Shown here: positions 21,874 to 32,601 of the stretch, one piece after another
Layout: every line of letters starts with the position of its first letter
Position numbering within the stretch: position 1 is the stretch's first letter
NCBI RefSeq assembly: GCF_013112225.1
Contig: NZ_JABFHI010000001.1
Span: forward strand, 496,001-560,000
Length of the DNA: 64,000 nt
Source of the DNA: Vreelandella azerica
Lineage (GTDB): Bacteria > Pseudomonadota > Gammaproteobacteria > Pseudomonadales > Halomonadaceae
Reading direction: 5' to 3'
Notes under the pieces: generated by a model
Databases searched by the model: none
What the model was told of the DNA's origin: nothing
The model's input: only the letters and a program-made list of their open reading frames with translations
Program-made: the position numbers and the translations under genes

Positions 21874-22338
21874 ATGAAACGCAGTAAAACCATGGAGTTG
21901 GGCGTTGGACTTTTCATGTTGGCTGGTATTGTCGGGCTGATTTTTCTAGGCTTGAGGGTCAGTGGCCTGTCGCTCACTTCTTCAACACAGACATTTCACC
22001 TCGAAGCCAACTTTGCCAATATCGGTAGTCTGAAACCGCGTGCGCGGGTCACCATGGCAGGCGTTACCGTAGGGCGGGTGGAATCCATTGAGCTGGATAC
22101 CGAATGGTATGATGCTCGGGTTGTCATGAAGCTCAACAGTGATCTTGAAGGGCAGATCAGCCGTGATTCAACCGCCGCGATTCTGACGGCTGGCCTGTTG
22201 GGTGAGCAGTATATTGGCCTGAGCATTGGTGGTGACCCGGAGATGTTGGCAGATGGAGACACCATACGTGATACCCAGTCAGCCGTGGTGCTGGAAGAAT
22301 TGATACAGCAGTTTGTGTCGAGTATGGCGAACGGTTGA
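21874..22338 (+). CDS. mlaD: MlaD, MCE-domain lipid-binding subunit
   Basis: Membrane-anchored MCE protein forming a hexameric periplasmic ring on MlaE. One N-terminal membrane helix (LGVGLFMLAGIVGLIFLGLRV), then the MCE domain (FANIGSLKPRARVTMAGVTVGRVESIEL) and LLGEQYIGLSIGGDP. 154 aa, slightly shorter than E. coli MlaD (183), with a short C-terminal helix. Confidence 0.96.
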   Translation: MKRSKTMELGVGLFMLAGIVGLIFLGLRVSGLSLTSSTQTFHLEANFANIGSLKPRARVTMAGVTVGRVESIELDTEWYDARVVMKLNSDLEGQISRDSTAAILTAGLLGEQYIGLSIGGDPEMLADGDTIRDTQSAVVLEELIQQFVSSMANG

Positions 22339-22402
22339 CGCTACGCAGTGTCTTATCTTTTTATAAATGACACTGCGTGAATCAGTAATTAAAAGGAACA
22401 GC

Positions 22403-23071
22403 ATGATGATGGTAAGTAACAACGGACTTCGTAAGCCAATCGTATGGCTGGCAACATTATTTGCTCTCCTGCTGGCGCTTGCGCCAACGGCTCAGGCTCA
22501 ATCCATGGGGCCTGAAGAAGTCGTGCGTAATAATATCGACACCTTTATGGGTGAGCTGGAATCGCGCAAAGACTATTACGCCAATAACGTTGATGAGTTG
22601 AAAAAGCTTGTCGACGAAAATCTGGAGAATGTGGCTGATTTTCGCTATATCGGGGCAAGCGTCATGGGTAGCTACTTTCGCAATGCGACCCCCGAGCAGC
22701 GCAGTAAGTTTGTAAAAGTTTTCCGCCAGACCCTAATCGATACCTACACCCAGGGTCTGGTGACATTTGACTACGATGAGATCCGTGTTCTGGACAACCA
22801 GCGCGCCCAGCGTTATGAAGACCAAGCCAGCGTGGATATGGAAATCGTGGCGAATGATGGCACTGTCTATCCCGTCAGCTACAGCCTTCGTCTTTCTGAT
22901 GGTAGGTGGCGAGTTGTTAATGTGATTGTCAACGGCATCAATCTCGGACTGACGTTCCGCAACCAGTTCGATCAGGCCATGCGTGACAATAACCGCGATT
23001 ATGATGCGGTTATTGATAACTGGTCGCCTGGAGTGGGCGTTGATGAGCTGGAAGAAGGCGGAAACGCGTGA
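22403..23071 (+). CDS. mlaC: MlaC, periplasmic phospholipid shuttle
   Basis: Soluble carrier that exchanges phospholipids between MlaA/OmpC and MlaD. The start ATG 22403 follows AAGGAA; 222 aa with a signal peptide (WLATLFALLLALAPTAQAQS) and the Tol-Tol-Ttg2/MlaC fold (VDENLENVADFRYIGASVMGSYFRNATPEQRSKF). The stop overlaps mlaB by 4 bases (GTGA). Confidence 0.95.
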   Translation: MMMVSNNGLRKPIVWLATLFALLLALAPTAQAQSMGPEEVVRNNIDTFMGELESRKDYYANNVDELKKLVDENLENVADFRYIGASVMGSYFRNATPEQRSKFVKVFRQTLIDTYTQGLVTFDYDEIRVLDNQRAQRYEDQASVDMEIVANDGTVYPVSYSLRLSDGRWRVVNVIVNGINLGLTFRNQFDQAMRDNNRDYDAVIDNWSPGVGVDELEEGGNA

Positions 23072-23409
23072 GCAAGCTTTTCTCGCATCAGGGCTTAGAG
23101 CTGGAACAGCGCGGCGATACTCTGTGGGTGAGCGGCGGTGTGGACGCAACGACGGCCGCCGCACTAGCGGCGGCCGGCAGCCAGTGGCTGGCCAACACCA
23201 GCAGCCGTGAACTGCGTATCAGCTTTGAAGGGGTCGACAAGGCAAGCAGTGCGGCGCTTAGCGTGCTGCTGGAATGGATGCGCATCAGTCGCCAATATTC
23301 CCTCAACATTGTTTCGGTTGACTTGTCGGCGCCGTTGCGTCGACTGGCTGACTTGGCCGAGCTGGAAACCTTGCTGAAATTTTCGGCGCCTCCTGCTGGC
23401 TCTGCCTGA
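23068..23409 (+). CDS. mlaB: MlaB, STAS-domain regulatory subunit
   Basis: Cytoplasmic STAS protein that binds and stabilises MlaF. 113 aa; a GTG start overlaps the mlaC stop. The STAS core is SSRELRISFEGVDKASSAALSVLLEWMRISRQYSLNI. Last gene of the mla operon; a clear terminator lies 36 bases downstream. Confidence 0.9.
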   Translation: MSKLFSHQGLELEQRGDTLWVSGGVDATTAAALAAAGSQWLANTSSRELRISFEGVDKASSAALSVLLEWMRISRQYSLNIVSVDLSAPLRRLADLAELETLLKFSAPPAGSA

Positions 23410-23444
23410 TTTCCTATTAACAGTAATAATGCCTAATGCAATGG

Positions 23445-23473
23445 AGCAATCGCCAAAGCGGTTGCTTTTCTTT
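23445..23473 (+). terminator. Intrinsic terminator after mlaB
   Basis: Stem AGCAATCGC / GCGGTTGCT (9 bp with one G-U) around a CAAA loop, followed by TTTTCTTT. It separates mlaFEDCB from ibaG-murA-hisG-hisD. Confidence 0.85.
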
Positions 23474-23517
23474 ATCATAAGCCTTGATTTTATGCTGTTT
23501 TCAACAGGAGTTTGCTA

Positions 23518-25042
<1,525 letters not shown>

Positions 25043-25069
25043 GTCATGCACTAACCATTGGCAACCAAG

Positions 25070-25726
25070 ATGAGTAAGCAATTGATTCTAGCGCTCTCCA
25101 AAGGGCGAATTCTGCAGGAAACCTTGCCGCTATTGGCCGACGCTGGCATTACCCCTCTTGAAGATCTGGGTAAAAGTCGCAAGTTGTTATTTGATACCAA
25201 TCTGCCTGAGGTGAAGCTGGTTGTTATCCGGGCGACTGATGTGCCCACCTATGTACAGCTAGGGGCCGCGGACCTTGGGGTGGCTGGCAAGGATGTCCTG
25301 CTTGAGCATGGTGAGCAGGGGCTTTATGAGCCACTGGATCTGGAAATTGCCCGCTGCAAGCTGATGACCGCTGGTATCAAGGGAGAATTGCCAGGGCATG
25401 CCCGTCGCCGCGTGGCCACCAAGTTTGTTGACGTTGCACGGCGCTACTATGCCGAGCAGGGTATTCAGGCCGAGGTGATCAAGCTTTACGGCGCCATGGA
25501 GCTTGCCCCCTTGATGAATCTGGCGGATGAAATTGTCGATATTGTGGATACCGGTAATACCCTACGAGCTAACGGCATGGAGCCACGCGAGCTGATCGCA
25601 ACTATCAGCACCCGGTTGGTTGTCAATAAGGCCGCCATGACCATGAAGCACCGCCAGATCAAGCCGCTCATTGAGCGCCTGCGAGCGGCGGTCGTTGATC
25701 GTCAAAGTACGGCTGTCAGCAACTGA
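25070..25726 (+). CDS. hisG: ATP phosphoribosyltransferase, short form
   Basis: First enzyme of histidine biosynthesis. 218 aa from ATG 25070 ([14 protein letters not shown]). Contains [14 protein letters not shown] and [13 protein letters not shown], the PRPP-binding motif. It lacks the C-terminal regulatory domain of long HisG, so by family knowledge it should need HisZ, which is not in this window. Part of the murA-hisG-hisD cluster. Confidence 0.95.
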   Translation: MSKQLILALSKGRILQETLPLLADAGITPLEDLGKSRKLLFDTNLPEVKLVVIRATDVPTYVQLGAADLGVAGKDVLLEHGEQGLYEPLDLEIARCKLMTAGIKGELPGHARRRVATKFVDVARRYYAEQGIQAEVIKLYGAMELAPLMNLADEIVDIVDTGNTLRANGMEPRELIATISTRLVVNKAAMTMKHRQIKPLIERLRAAVVDRQSTAVSN

Positions 25727-25750
25727 TCCACGAGAGCGAATCCGTTATCC

Positions 25751-27085
25751 ATGAGTGAGGTAGCCATGAGCGAAACCATGAGTATGTCATCGGTGGCACG
25801 TCTTGCGACCCGTGACGCCGATTTTGATCAGCGCCTTGACGCCTTGCTGGACTGGGAAGGCGTTTCAGATCGCGCTGTCCAGCAGCGCGTAGAAGATATC
25901 CTTCACCAGGTCAAGCAGCGCGGCGACGCGGCCGTTGTTGAAGCGACCAATCGCTTTGACCGCCTATCGGTATCCTCCATGCAGGAGCTGTGTCTGTCGC
26001 AGGAGCAGCTGGAAACCGCCTATCATGCGCTACCGGCTGACCAGCGCGAGGCACTGGCGGATGCCGCCGAGCGTATTCGTCGCTATCACGAGCATCAGAA
26101 ACCGTCATCCTGGCAGTACACAGAAGACGACGGGACTGTCTTGGGTCAGCAGGTGACGCCGCTTGATCGGGCGGGAATTTACGTGCCCGGAGGTAAGGCG
26201 TCCTATCCGTCATCAGTGTTGATGAACGCGATTCCAGCGCATGTGGCCGGGGTCAGGGAAATCGTCATGGTGGTACCCACCCCAGATGGCATTCTCAACG
26301 ATATGGTGCTGGCGGCCGCTTACTTGGCCGGTGTGGATCACGTCTTCACTATTGGTGGCGCCCAGGCGGTTGCCGCCATGGCTTACGGCACCGAAAGCGT
26401 TCCACGGGTCGATAAGATTGTTGGCCCCGGCAATATCTACGTGGCAACTGCCAAGCGTGCGGTATTTGGCCAGGTTGGGATCGATATGATCGCCGGACCG
26501 TCAGAGATTCTGGTGATTTGTGACGGCCAGACCCATCCTGACTGGATTGCCATGGATCTGTTCTCCCAGGCGGAGCACGACGAAGACGCTCAGGCGATTT
26601 TGGTCAGCTGGGATGAGGAGCATCTGAACGCGGTCGAAGAGGCCATTGAGCGCCTGATGCCAACGCTGGAGCGCCATGAGATTGTGCGTGCCTCAATGCG
26701 CAAGCGGGGTGCCCTGATTCAATGTGAGAACCAGCAGGAAGCCCTGGCATTGATCAACCGGATTGCCCCCGAACACCTGGAGCTTTCAGTGAGCGACCCA
26801 GACGCCTGGCTACCCGAGATTCGCCACGCCGGTGCGATTTTCATGGGACGTTATACAGCAGAAGCACTGGGTGATTATTGCGCCGGCCCAAATCATGTGC
26901 TGCCGACCTCTGGCACTGCGCGCTTTTCATCGCCGCTTGGCGTGTATGATTTCCAGAAACGTTCGTCGATCATTCACTGCTCGGCTGATGGCGCCAGTAC
27001 CCTGGGCGAGGTGGCGTCAGTGCTGGCCAGGGGTGAGTCACTGACGGCCCATGCTCGCTCTGCGGAGTATCGTCTGAAGCGCTAG
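25751..27085 (+). CDS. hisD: Histidinol dehydrogenase
   Basis: Oxidises L-histidinol to L-histidine with two NAD+. 444 aa, intact; motifs include [54 protein letters not shown], and the C-terminal [18 protein letters not shown] 25751 is used; in-frame ATGs at 25766 and 25778 are also possible because the first 15 residues are not conserved. Terminator immediately downstream. Confidence 0.96.
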   Translation: MSEVAMSETMSMSSVARLATRDADFDQRLDALLDWEGVSDRAVQQRVEDILHQVKQRGDAAVVEATNRFDRLSVSSMQELCLSQEQLETAYHALPADQREALADAAERIRRYHEHQKPSSWQYTEDDGTVLGQQVTPLDRAGIYVPGGKASYPSSVLMNAIPAHVAGVREIVMVVPTPDGILNDMVLAAAYLAGVDHVFTIGGAQAVAAMAYGTESVPRVDKIVGPGNIYVATAKRAVFGQVGIDMIAGPSEILVICDGQTHPDWIAMDLFSQAEHDEDAQAILVSWDEEHLNAVEEAIERLMPTLERHEIVRASMRKRGALIQCENQQEALALINRIAPEHLELSVSDPDAWLPEIRHAGAIFMGRYTAEALGDYCAGPNHVLPTSGTARFSSPLGVYDFQKRSSIIHCSADGASTLGEVASVLARGESLTAHARSAEYRLKR

Positions 27086-27124
27086 GGGGACAAGCAATCA
27101 GTCCAAACTTACTGCCAAGACAGC

Positions 27125-27156
27125 ACAGGCCACCTTAGGGTGGCCTGTTTATTTTC
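27125..27156 (+). terminator. Intrinsic terminator after hisD
   Basis: Perfect 10-bp stem ACAGGCCACC / GGTGGCCTGT with a TTAG loop, followed by TTTATTTTC. It ends the ibaG-murA-hisG-hisD unit before the convergent protease gene. Confidence 0.9.
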
Positions 27157-27175
27157 GGGGTTAGGCGAAAGAGCC

Positions 27176-28441
27176 TTATTCTTTTACGTTCTGTGCGTTT
27201 GGCTCTTCGACCGGCACACTGGGAATGGGGCGTTCTGCAACCTCAAGAGTCAGATCCTGGCGTTCCCCATTTCTGACAATCGTGACGGGCAGGCGAGTGC
27301 CCGGTTTGATGGCGGCAATATTGCTCATGGTGGCGCGAGCATCAAGTACCGGTTGACCATCCACAGCCAGCAATACATCGCCTGGCTGCAAACCCGCCTT
27401 GTCCGCCGGGCCACCTTTGATGGCACCGGCAATGATCATGCCTTGGGGGTTGCGTAACCCAAAGGAGGCGGCCAGTTCTCTTGACAGGGTCTGCGCTTCG
27501 ATACCCAACCAGCCACGAATGACCCGCCCCTGAGTGACCAGTTCATTCAACACGCTATGGGCCAGGTTGGCAGGAATGGCAAAGCCGATCCCCTGTGACC
27601 CACCTGAGCGGGAAAAAATGGCGGTATTGATACCCACCAGGGCGCCGTTAGGGGGTTCCAAAGCGCCGCCTGAATTGCCGGGGTTGATAGCAGCATCGGT
27701 CTGAATGAAATCTTCATAGGCGTTAATGCCAAGATGACTTCTCCCAGTGGCGCTGATAATACCCATGGTCACGGTCTGACCAACGCCAAAGGGGTTGCCG
27801 ATGGCCAGGGCAACATCCCCAACGGCAGTGTTTTCTGAGTTGCTAAGCTTGATCACCGGCAGGTTATCCAGAGGAATGCGTAGCACCGCCAGGTCACTTT
27901 CCGGATCAGTGCCGATCACTTCAGCAATGGACTCGCGTCCATCGCGTAACGCGACCTGAATTTTGTCAGCTCCGTTGATGACATGATGGTTAGTCAGCAC
28001 ATAGCCATCCGGGCTGACGATAACGCCAGAGCCGAGACTGGATAGCATGCGCTGCTGGCTGGTGGCATCATCACCATTAAAGAACTGCTCGAAAAAAGGG
28101 TCGGAGCGCAAGGGGTGGTTGTCGCGGTTGACCACCCGTGAAGAATAGATATTAACCACAGCAGGTGCGGCTGTACTGACCGCATGGGAATAGCTGACGG
28201 GGCCTGTATCACGGCTTAGCGGTGCAGCCTGGGTAATCTCTGGTATGGGTCGCTTTGGAGGGCTGCGGTCAGAGCCGACGGTCGAGACAAAGGCTCTGCC
28301 TTCAGACGGCGGCGTGGTGGTAGTGCGTTCCTGCGGAGTAAAAGGATTAGGAATCTGCTCAGGAAACAACGCCAACAGTAACACCGCCAGTAATATGCCA
28401 ATGATAACAGGGCCAATATACAGCGTTACATAGCGGTGCAT
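27176..28441 (-). CDS. degS: DegS/AlgW-like membrane-anchored serine protease (HtrA family)
   Basis: Envelope-stress protease of the DegS/AlgW type, which cleaves the anti-sigma factor RseA/MucA when its PDZ domain senses misfolded porins. 421 aa: one membrane anchor (about residues 9-26), a Pro/Thr-rich linker (about 30-80), the trypsin domain with triad His153 (TNHHV), Asp183 (ESDLAVL) and Ser257 (GNSGG), then one PDZ domain (about 320-410). Start at 28439-28441, preceded by GGAAG. A single PDZ domain argues against DegP. E. coli DegS is 355 aa; the difference is mainly the linker. Confidence 0.9.
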   Translation of the reverse strand: MHRYVTLYIGPVIIGILLAVLLLALFPEQIPNPFTPQERTTTTPPSEGRAFVSTVGSDRSPPKRPIPEITQAAPLSRDTGPVSYSHAVSTAAPAVVNIYSSRVVNRDNHPLRSDPFFEQFFNGDDATSQQRMLSSLGSGVIVSPDGYVLTNHHVINGADKIQVALRDGRESIAEVIGTDPESDLAVLRIPLDNLPVIKLSNSENTAVGDVALAIGNPFGVGQTVTMGIISATGRSHLGINAYEDFIQTDAAINPGNSGGALEPPNGALVGINTAIFSRSGGSQGIGFAIPANLAHSVLNELVTQGRVIRGWLGIEAQTLSRELAASFGLRNPQGMIIAGAIKGGPADKAGLQPGDVLLAVDGQPVLDARATMSNIAAIKPGTRLPVTIVRNGERQDLTLEVAERPIPSVPVEEPNAQNVKE

Positions 28442-28658
28442 GAATTCTTCCTTGCAGTTAAAGCCTAGTTGAAAATAGTGTTGAATCACAGCTCGCTTTG
28501 ACTAACCGCGACAGCTGCTGCGATTTAAAGTAAGTATCATAACATTACATCAAGGGTGATTTGTGCATAGCAAAAACTAAGTTTAGCGATGCTGATTGAC
28601 GTAATGTTCGTTTAGGCTAAACCCTATGATTCAACGTAGCAGGAGTGAGAATAGCGCA

Positions 28659-29425
28659 ATGATTGAACATGAACGCTTGGTAGCGGTCTGTGATCAGGAG
28701 CTTAAGGCACCTGACTTCAAGGATTACACGCTTAATGGCCTGCAGATAGAAGGGCGCGGTGAGATACGACGATTGCTTAGCGGTGTGACGGCCTGTCAGG
28801 CACTGCTGGATGAAGCCGTTGAATGGCAAGCTGATGCAGTTTTGGTTCATCATGGTTACTTCTGGAAAAACGAACCCGTTGCATTGACCGGTATGAAGCA
28901 GCGCCGGATTCGCACCGTGTTAGCCAATGATATCAATCTGTTGGCCTATCACCTGCCTCTCGATGCGCATCCTGTACTGGGTAACAATGCTCAACTTGCC
29001 AAGCGATTTGGCTGGCAGTTTGAACGTTGCCTGGACGGAGAGCAGGGCGAAGGCCTGCTATGGCTTGGGCATACAGCAAAACCATGCACCTTGGCAGAGC
29101 TTGAAGTTCAGACGGCAAAGGTGTTGAACCGTGCACCGCTAACGATTGAATCAGCCGCGCCAGAGCCAAACGTATTGAGCGAATTGCCTGGTGTACAGGG
29201 GGAGCGCAGGACATGATTATCCAGGCATTTGAAGGAGGTGCCCAGGCGTTTGTGTCAGGTGAAATTTCCGAGCGTACAACACATCTGGCGCGGGAAATGG
29301 GTGTTCACTACATTGCGGCTGGGCATCATGCGACCGAGCGCTATGGGGTTGAAGCGCTGGGTGAATGGTTGGCGTCTCAGTTTGCGATAGAGCATCGCTT
29401 TGTGGATATTGATAATCCCGCATGA
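28659..29425 (+). CDS. NIF3-like metal-binding protein YbgI (one frame break)
   Basis: NIF3 family, a dinuclear-metal toroidal hexamer suggested to act as GTP cyclohydrolase or in metal handling; function is not settled. DYTLNGLQIEG and VLVHHGYFWKNEP (metal-binding HH) lie in the N-terminal half; FVSGEISERTTHLAREMGVHYIAAGHHATERYG in the C-terminal half. The frame is lost at AAA 29168-29170; one A restores APEPKRIERIAWCTGGAQDMII. About 255 aa, like E. coli YbgI (247). The degS-NIF3 pair is commonly adjacent in this group. Confidence 0.9.
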
Positions 29426-29433
29426 CGTGCAGG

Positions 29434-29470
29434 AGCTGAACTGGCGCTGAGGGTGCTAGCCAGTTCAGCT
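29434..29470. repeat. 12-bp perfect inverted repeat between convergent genes
   Basis: AGCTGAACTGGC (29434-29445) and GCCAGTTCAGCT (29459-29470) form a perfect 12-bp stem with a 13-nt loop, between the ends of the NIF3 gene and zapG. No U tract follows on either strand, so it is not a textbook terminator; it may protect 3' ends or act with Rho. Confidence 0.6.
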
Positions 29471-29511
29471 ATGATGCACCTATCAATGATTCATTTATAA
29501 ATAATACTGGT

Positions 29512-29979
29512 TCAGTAGCGAGGTGGTTGAGGCGCCTGCTCGCGCTCTTTCAGGCCGAAGTCTTCTGAAAGAGTGCCGCTTTTGCCGTCAGCATAATCGC
29601 GGGGTACACCGGCTTCCAGGGTGCTGTCCGCTGCTTTTAGAATCGAAGGCTCTGATGAGCTCTTTTGAGTGGCGCTGCTCAGATTCAGACGTTGGAGTTT
29701 TTCATCATCCAGCTGCCAGTATCGGGCTTCCTGTGCCAGCTGTTGTTCAAGCTGGTGTGCGGTAGTTCGCAAAGTGTTAATATGCTGATGGGCATCGAGC
29801 AGATGGGTTCCCATGCGCGCTTTGAGCTCCTCAACCTGGCGTTCGCTTTCCAGTAGCTTCTGTTGCATCAGGTTACTTTCACGATGGTTTCTGCTGAGCA
29901 AACGATAGCCGAAAACACCAAAAATAATGCCTACCACGACGCCTGACAGAGCAAATATCAGTTCAGAACTTGCTTGCAC
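29512..29979 (-). CDS. zapG: ZapG (YhcB, DUF1043) cell-division / envelope coordination protein
   Basis: Inner-membrane protein with an N-terminal helix and a cytoplasmic coiled coil, linked to the divisome and envelope synthesis in E. coli. 155 aa: membrane segment FALSGVVVGIIFGVFGYRLL, then coiled coil (about residues 35-90), then a disordered tail. Divergent from zapE across 232 bp. Confidence 0.88.
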   Translation of the reverse strand: MQASSELIFALSGVVVGIIFGVFGYRLLSRNHRESNLMQQKLLESERQVEELKARMGTHLLDAHQHINTLRTTAHQLEQQLAQEARYWQLDDEKLQRLNLSSATQKSSSEPSILKAADSTLEAGVPRDYADGKSGTLSEDFGLKEREQAPQPPRY

Positions 29980-30211
29980 ACTTATCTCCTAACGTCTGGG
30001 AATACAATGCGCCGATTAGAACGGCTCATCAATTGGTTACCAAGCTATTATAGTCGCCATCAAGACGTTGAGGTCAATCCATGATGTGCGTTATTAGACG
30101 CCAGCGTATAAACTCTTGCCATTAAAATAGCTGGTAACAAAATGGACTGCCGTTGGTACTGCTAAGGCTGGTCAAACCAGCAACCTCTGAACTGTTGCCT
30201 ATGGAGACACT

Positions 30212-31360
30212 GTGACAAGATTTGCAACCCCCATAGAACGGTATCGTGCTGATCTGCAGCGTGATGATTTTCAGTATGATGCTGCTCAGCAAGCCGCTGT
30301 TGAACACCTGCAACGGCTGTATGATGATTTGGTGACGGCTCGGCTACAGTCCTCGGCACCTGCTGGTGGCAAAGGTGTCAAGGCGCGCCTGACAAGCTGG
30401 TTCGGGAGGGGAGCGCTAGTAACTCTTCCTTGGCTAACGAGCCCGCTTTCCAAGGGCTTTATTTTTGGGGAGGGGTTGGGAGAGGGAAAACTTATCTGGT
30501 GGATACTTTTTATGAGTCTCTGCCATTTGCTGACAAGATGCGTACCCATTTTCATCGCTTCATGCAGCGAGTTCATAATGAGCTCAATCACTATAAAGGT
30601 GAAAAGAATCCTCTTCAGCTGATTGCAGGAAAGTTCGCCGCCGAGGCGCGTCATCTGCTTTGACGAATTTTTTGTCAAGGACATTACCGATGCCATGATA
30701 CTGGCCAATCTGCTTGAAGCCTTGTTCGAGAAGGGGGTTGTGTTGGTGGCTACCTCAAATATTGTTCCCGATGACCTATATAAGGACGGCTTGCAGCGAG
30801 CGCGTTTCATACCTGCTATCGATCTTCTGAACCGACACTGTGAGGTGGTTAATGTTGATTCAGGGATTGATTACCGTCTGCGAGCCCTCGAACGCGCCGA
30901 AATATTCCATTCCCCACTGGATGAAGCGGCGGAAGTCGAATTGCTGCGCAGTTTCCGCGAAATCTCCGGCCACGAAGGGGAGGTGGACGTTCCGTTGGAG
31001 GTGAATCATCGTACTATCAAGGCCAAGCGCCTGCATGATGACGTGCTCTGGTGCGAGTTTCTGGAGCTCTGTGATGGCCCGCGTAGCCAGAATGACTATA
31101 TTGAGCTTGCCCGGGAATTCCACACTGTACTGGTTTCCAATGTCAATCAGATGGGCGCCAGTAACGAAGACCAGGCCAGGCGCTTTATCAATATGGTGGA
31201 TGAGTTCTATGACCGTGGCGTTAAGTTGCTGATGTCAGCCCAAGTGCCGATTGATGAATTGTATACCGACGGCAGGCTGAACTTTGAGTTTCAGCGAACG
31301 CTGTCACGTCTTCAGGAAATGCAGTCACATGATTATTTGGCGCTGGCGCACAAGCCTTGA
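30212..31360 (+). CDS. zapE: ZapE, AFG1-type ATPase (two frame breaks)
   Basis: P-loop ATPase of the AFG1/LACE1 family that associates with the Z-ring during late division. GTG start with GGAG five bases upstream. Walker A GGVGRGKT, Walker B ICFDEFFV, sensor VATSNI. First break at GGGG 30408-30411 (restored WFGRGSASNSSLANEPAF). The second at GCGCG 30646-30650 needs two bases (restored AAEARVICFDEFF, same spacing as E. coli). About 383 aa versus 375 in E. coli. Upstream of rplM, as in other gammaproteobacteria. Confidence 0.92.
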
Positions 31361-31404
31361 AGGCTTGCATGGGCTGACCTTGGATAAAAAAATCGGGCTG
31401 AGGG

Positions 31405-31433
31405 TTAACTTGTACGGGCGACTCCTGTAATAT
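31405..31433 (+). promoter_or_regulatory. Candidate promoter for rplM-rpsI
   Basis: TTAACT (31405-31410) and TAATAT (31428-31433) are separated by exactly 17 bp; each matches four of six consensus bases. It would give a leader of about 125 nt before the rplM ATG. Confidence 0.5.
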
Positions 31434-31457
31434 GCCGCCTCGCTTGATGTTGTTGTG

Positions 31458-31479
31458 ATGTGCAGGCAGTAGTGCACAT
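31458..31479 (+). promoter_or_regulatory. Hairpin in the rplM leader
   Basis: Perfect 7-bp stem ATGTGCA / TGCACAT with an 8-nt loop, followed by TTTTAG, in the mRNA leader between the predicted promoter and rplM. In E. coli L13 represses its own operon through the leader; this hairpin could be the equivalent target, by inference only. Confidence 0.35.
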
Positions 31480-31563
31480 TTTAGCAACCAAAAAAATAGG
31501 GATGGTATCTGGCCTGATAAAGGGACACAGATACCCAATCAACTTTAATTGGTGATTTCATCC

Positions 31564-31990
31564 ATGAAGACGTTCAGTGCTAAGCCGCAGTCCGTCCAGC
31601 GCGACTGGTATGTTGTCGATGCTACGGACAAGACGCTCGGTCGTCTGGCAACCAATTGCTCGCCGCCTGCGTGGCAAGCATAAGCCCGAATTTACACCTC
31701 ACGTTGATACTGGTGACTACATTGTCGTCATCAACGCTGAGAAAGTACATGTCACGGGTAACAAGGCTAAGGCCAAGACTTACTACCGTCACACTGGTTA
31801 CCCGGGTGGCCTGCGCTCCATGACGTTTGACAAGATGCTTGATCATGCGCCTGAGCGTATCATTGAGTCAGCTGTCAAAGGCATGCTGCCGAAAGGGCCG
31901 CTAGGTCGCGCCATGTACTCTAAACTTAAAGTCTATGCTGGCGCCGAGCATCCGCACACTGCACAGCAGCCGCTTGAACTGAACATTTAA
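31564..31990 (+). CDS. rplM: 50S ribosomal protein L13 (one frame break)
   Basis: Early-assembling 50S protein. The N-terminus [20 protein letters not shown] and the C-terminal part [26 protein letters not shown] are diagnostic. The frame breaks at ACCAATT (31651-31657); two bases (probably one C and one A from adjacent short runs) restore [20 protein letters not shown] and give 142 aa, identical in length to E. coli L13. Followed by rpsI after 13 bp. Confidence 0.95.
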
Positions 31991-32003
31991 GGAAATCTTC
32001 GCC

Positions 32004-32393
32004 ATGACACAGCAGTATTACGGTACCGGGCGCCGCAAGACTTCCACCGCCCGTGTTTTCCTGAAGCCGGGTTCCGGCAAGATCACCGTGAATAACCGCG
32101 AACTAGATCAGTACTTTGGTCGCGTTACCGGTCGTATGGTGGTTCGCCAGCCACTGGAACTTACTGATACGCTTAACCAGTTTGACGTCTACGTCACTGT
32201 TGAAGGCGGTGGTGGTTCTTCACAGGCTGGGGCGATTCGTCACGGTATTACCCGTGCGCTGATGGTCTACAATGAAGACCTGCGTCCTGCGCTGCGTGAA
32301 GCCGGTTATGTAACCCGCGATGCTCGCCAGGTTGAACGTAAGAAAGTCGGCCTTCGCAAAGCGCGTCGTCGTCCTCAGTTCTCAAAGCGTTAA
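32004..32393 (+). CDS. rpsI: 30S ribosomal protein S9
   Basis: 30S protein whose C-terminal tail reaches the P-site tRNA. 129 aa, intact; [23 protein letters not shown] at the start and the basic tail [14 protein letters not shown] at the end. Translated from the L13 operon and ended by a strong terminator. Confidence 0.98.
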   Translation: MTQQYYGTGRRKTSTARVFLKPGSGKITVNNRELDQYFGRVTGRMVVRQPLELTDTLNQFDVYVTVEGGGGSSQAGAIRHGITRALMVYNEDLRPALREAGYVTRDARQVERKKVGLRKARRRPQFSKR

Positions 32394-32413
32394 TTCCAGC
32401 GTTATTCAGTACA

Positions 32414-32445
32414 ACGCTCAGGTCACGCGCCTGGGCGTTTTTTTA
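32414..32445 (+). terminator. Intrinsic terminator after rpsI
   Basis: Stem ACGCTCAGG / CCTGGGCGT (9 bp, one G-U) with a TCACGCG loop, followed by seven T. Confidence 0.9.
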
Positions 32446-32601
32446 TGCAATATCATAAAGTTACATAGCATCTACCACCATGGTCAATGGCGGTTGTTCT
32501 TGTGTAATGCGCTTTGTTTTTTTAACATAGACAATATTTGATATTCGTCGTCACGGTATACTCTGGTGGCGGTACGGGTAAGCTGATGGGAGAAACCAGA
32601 A

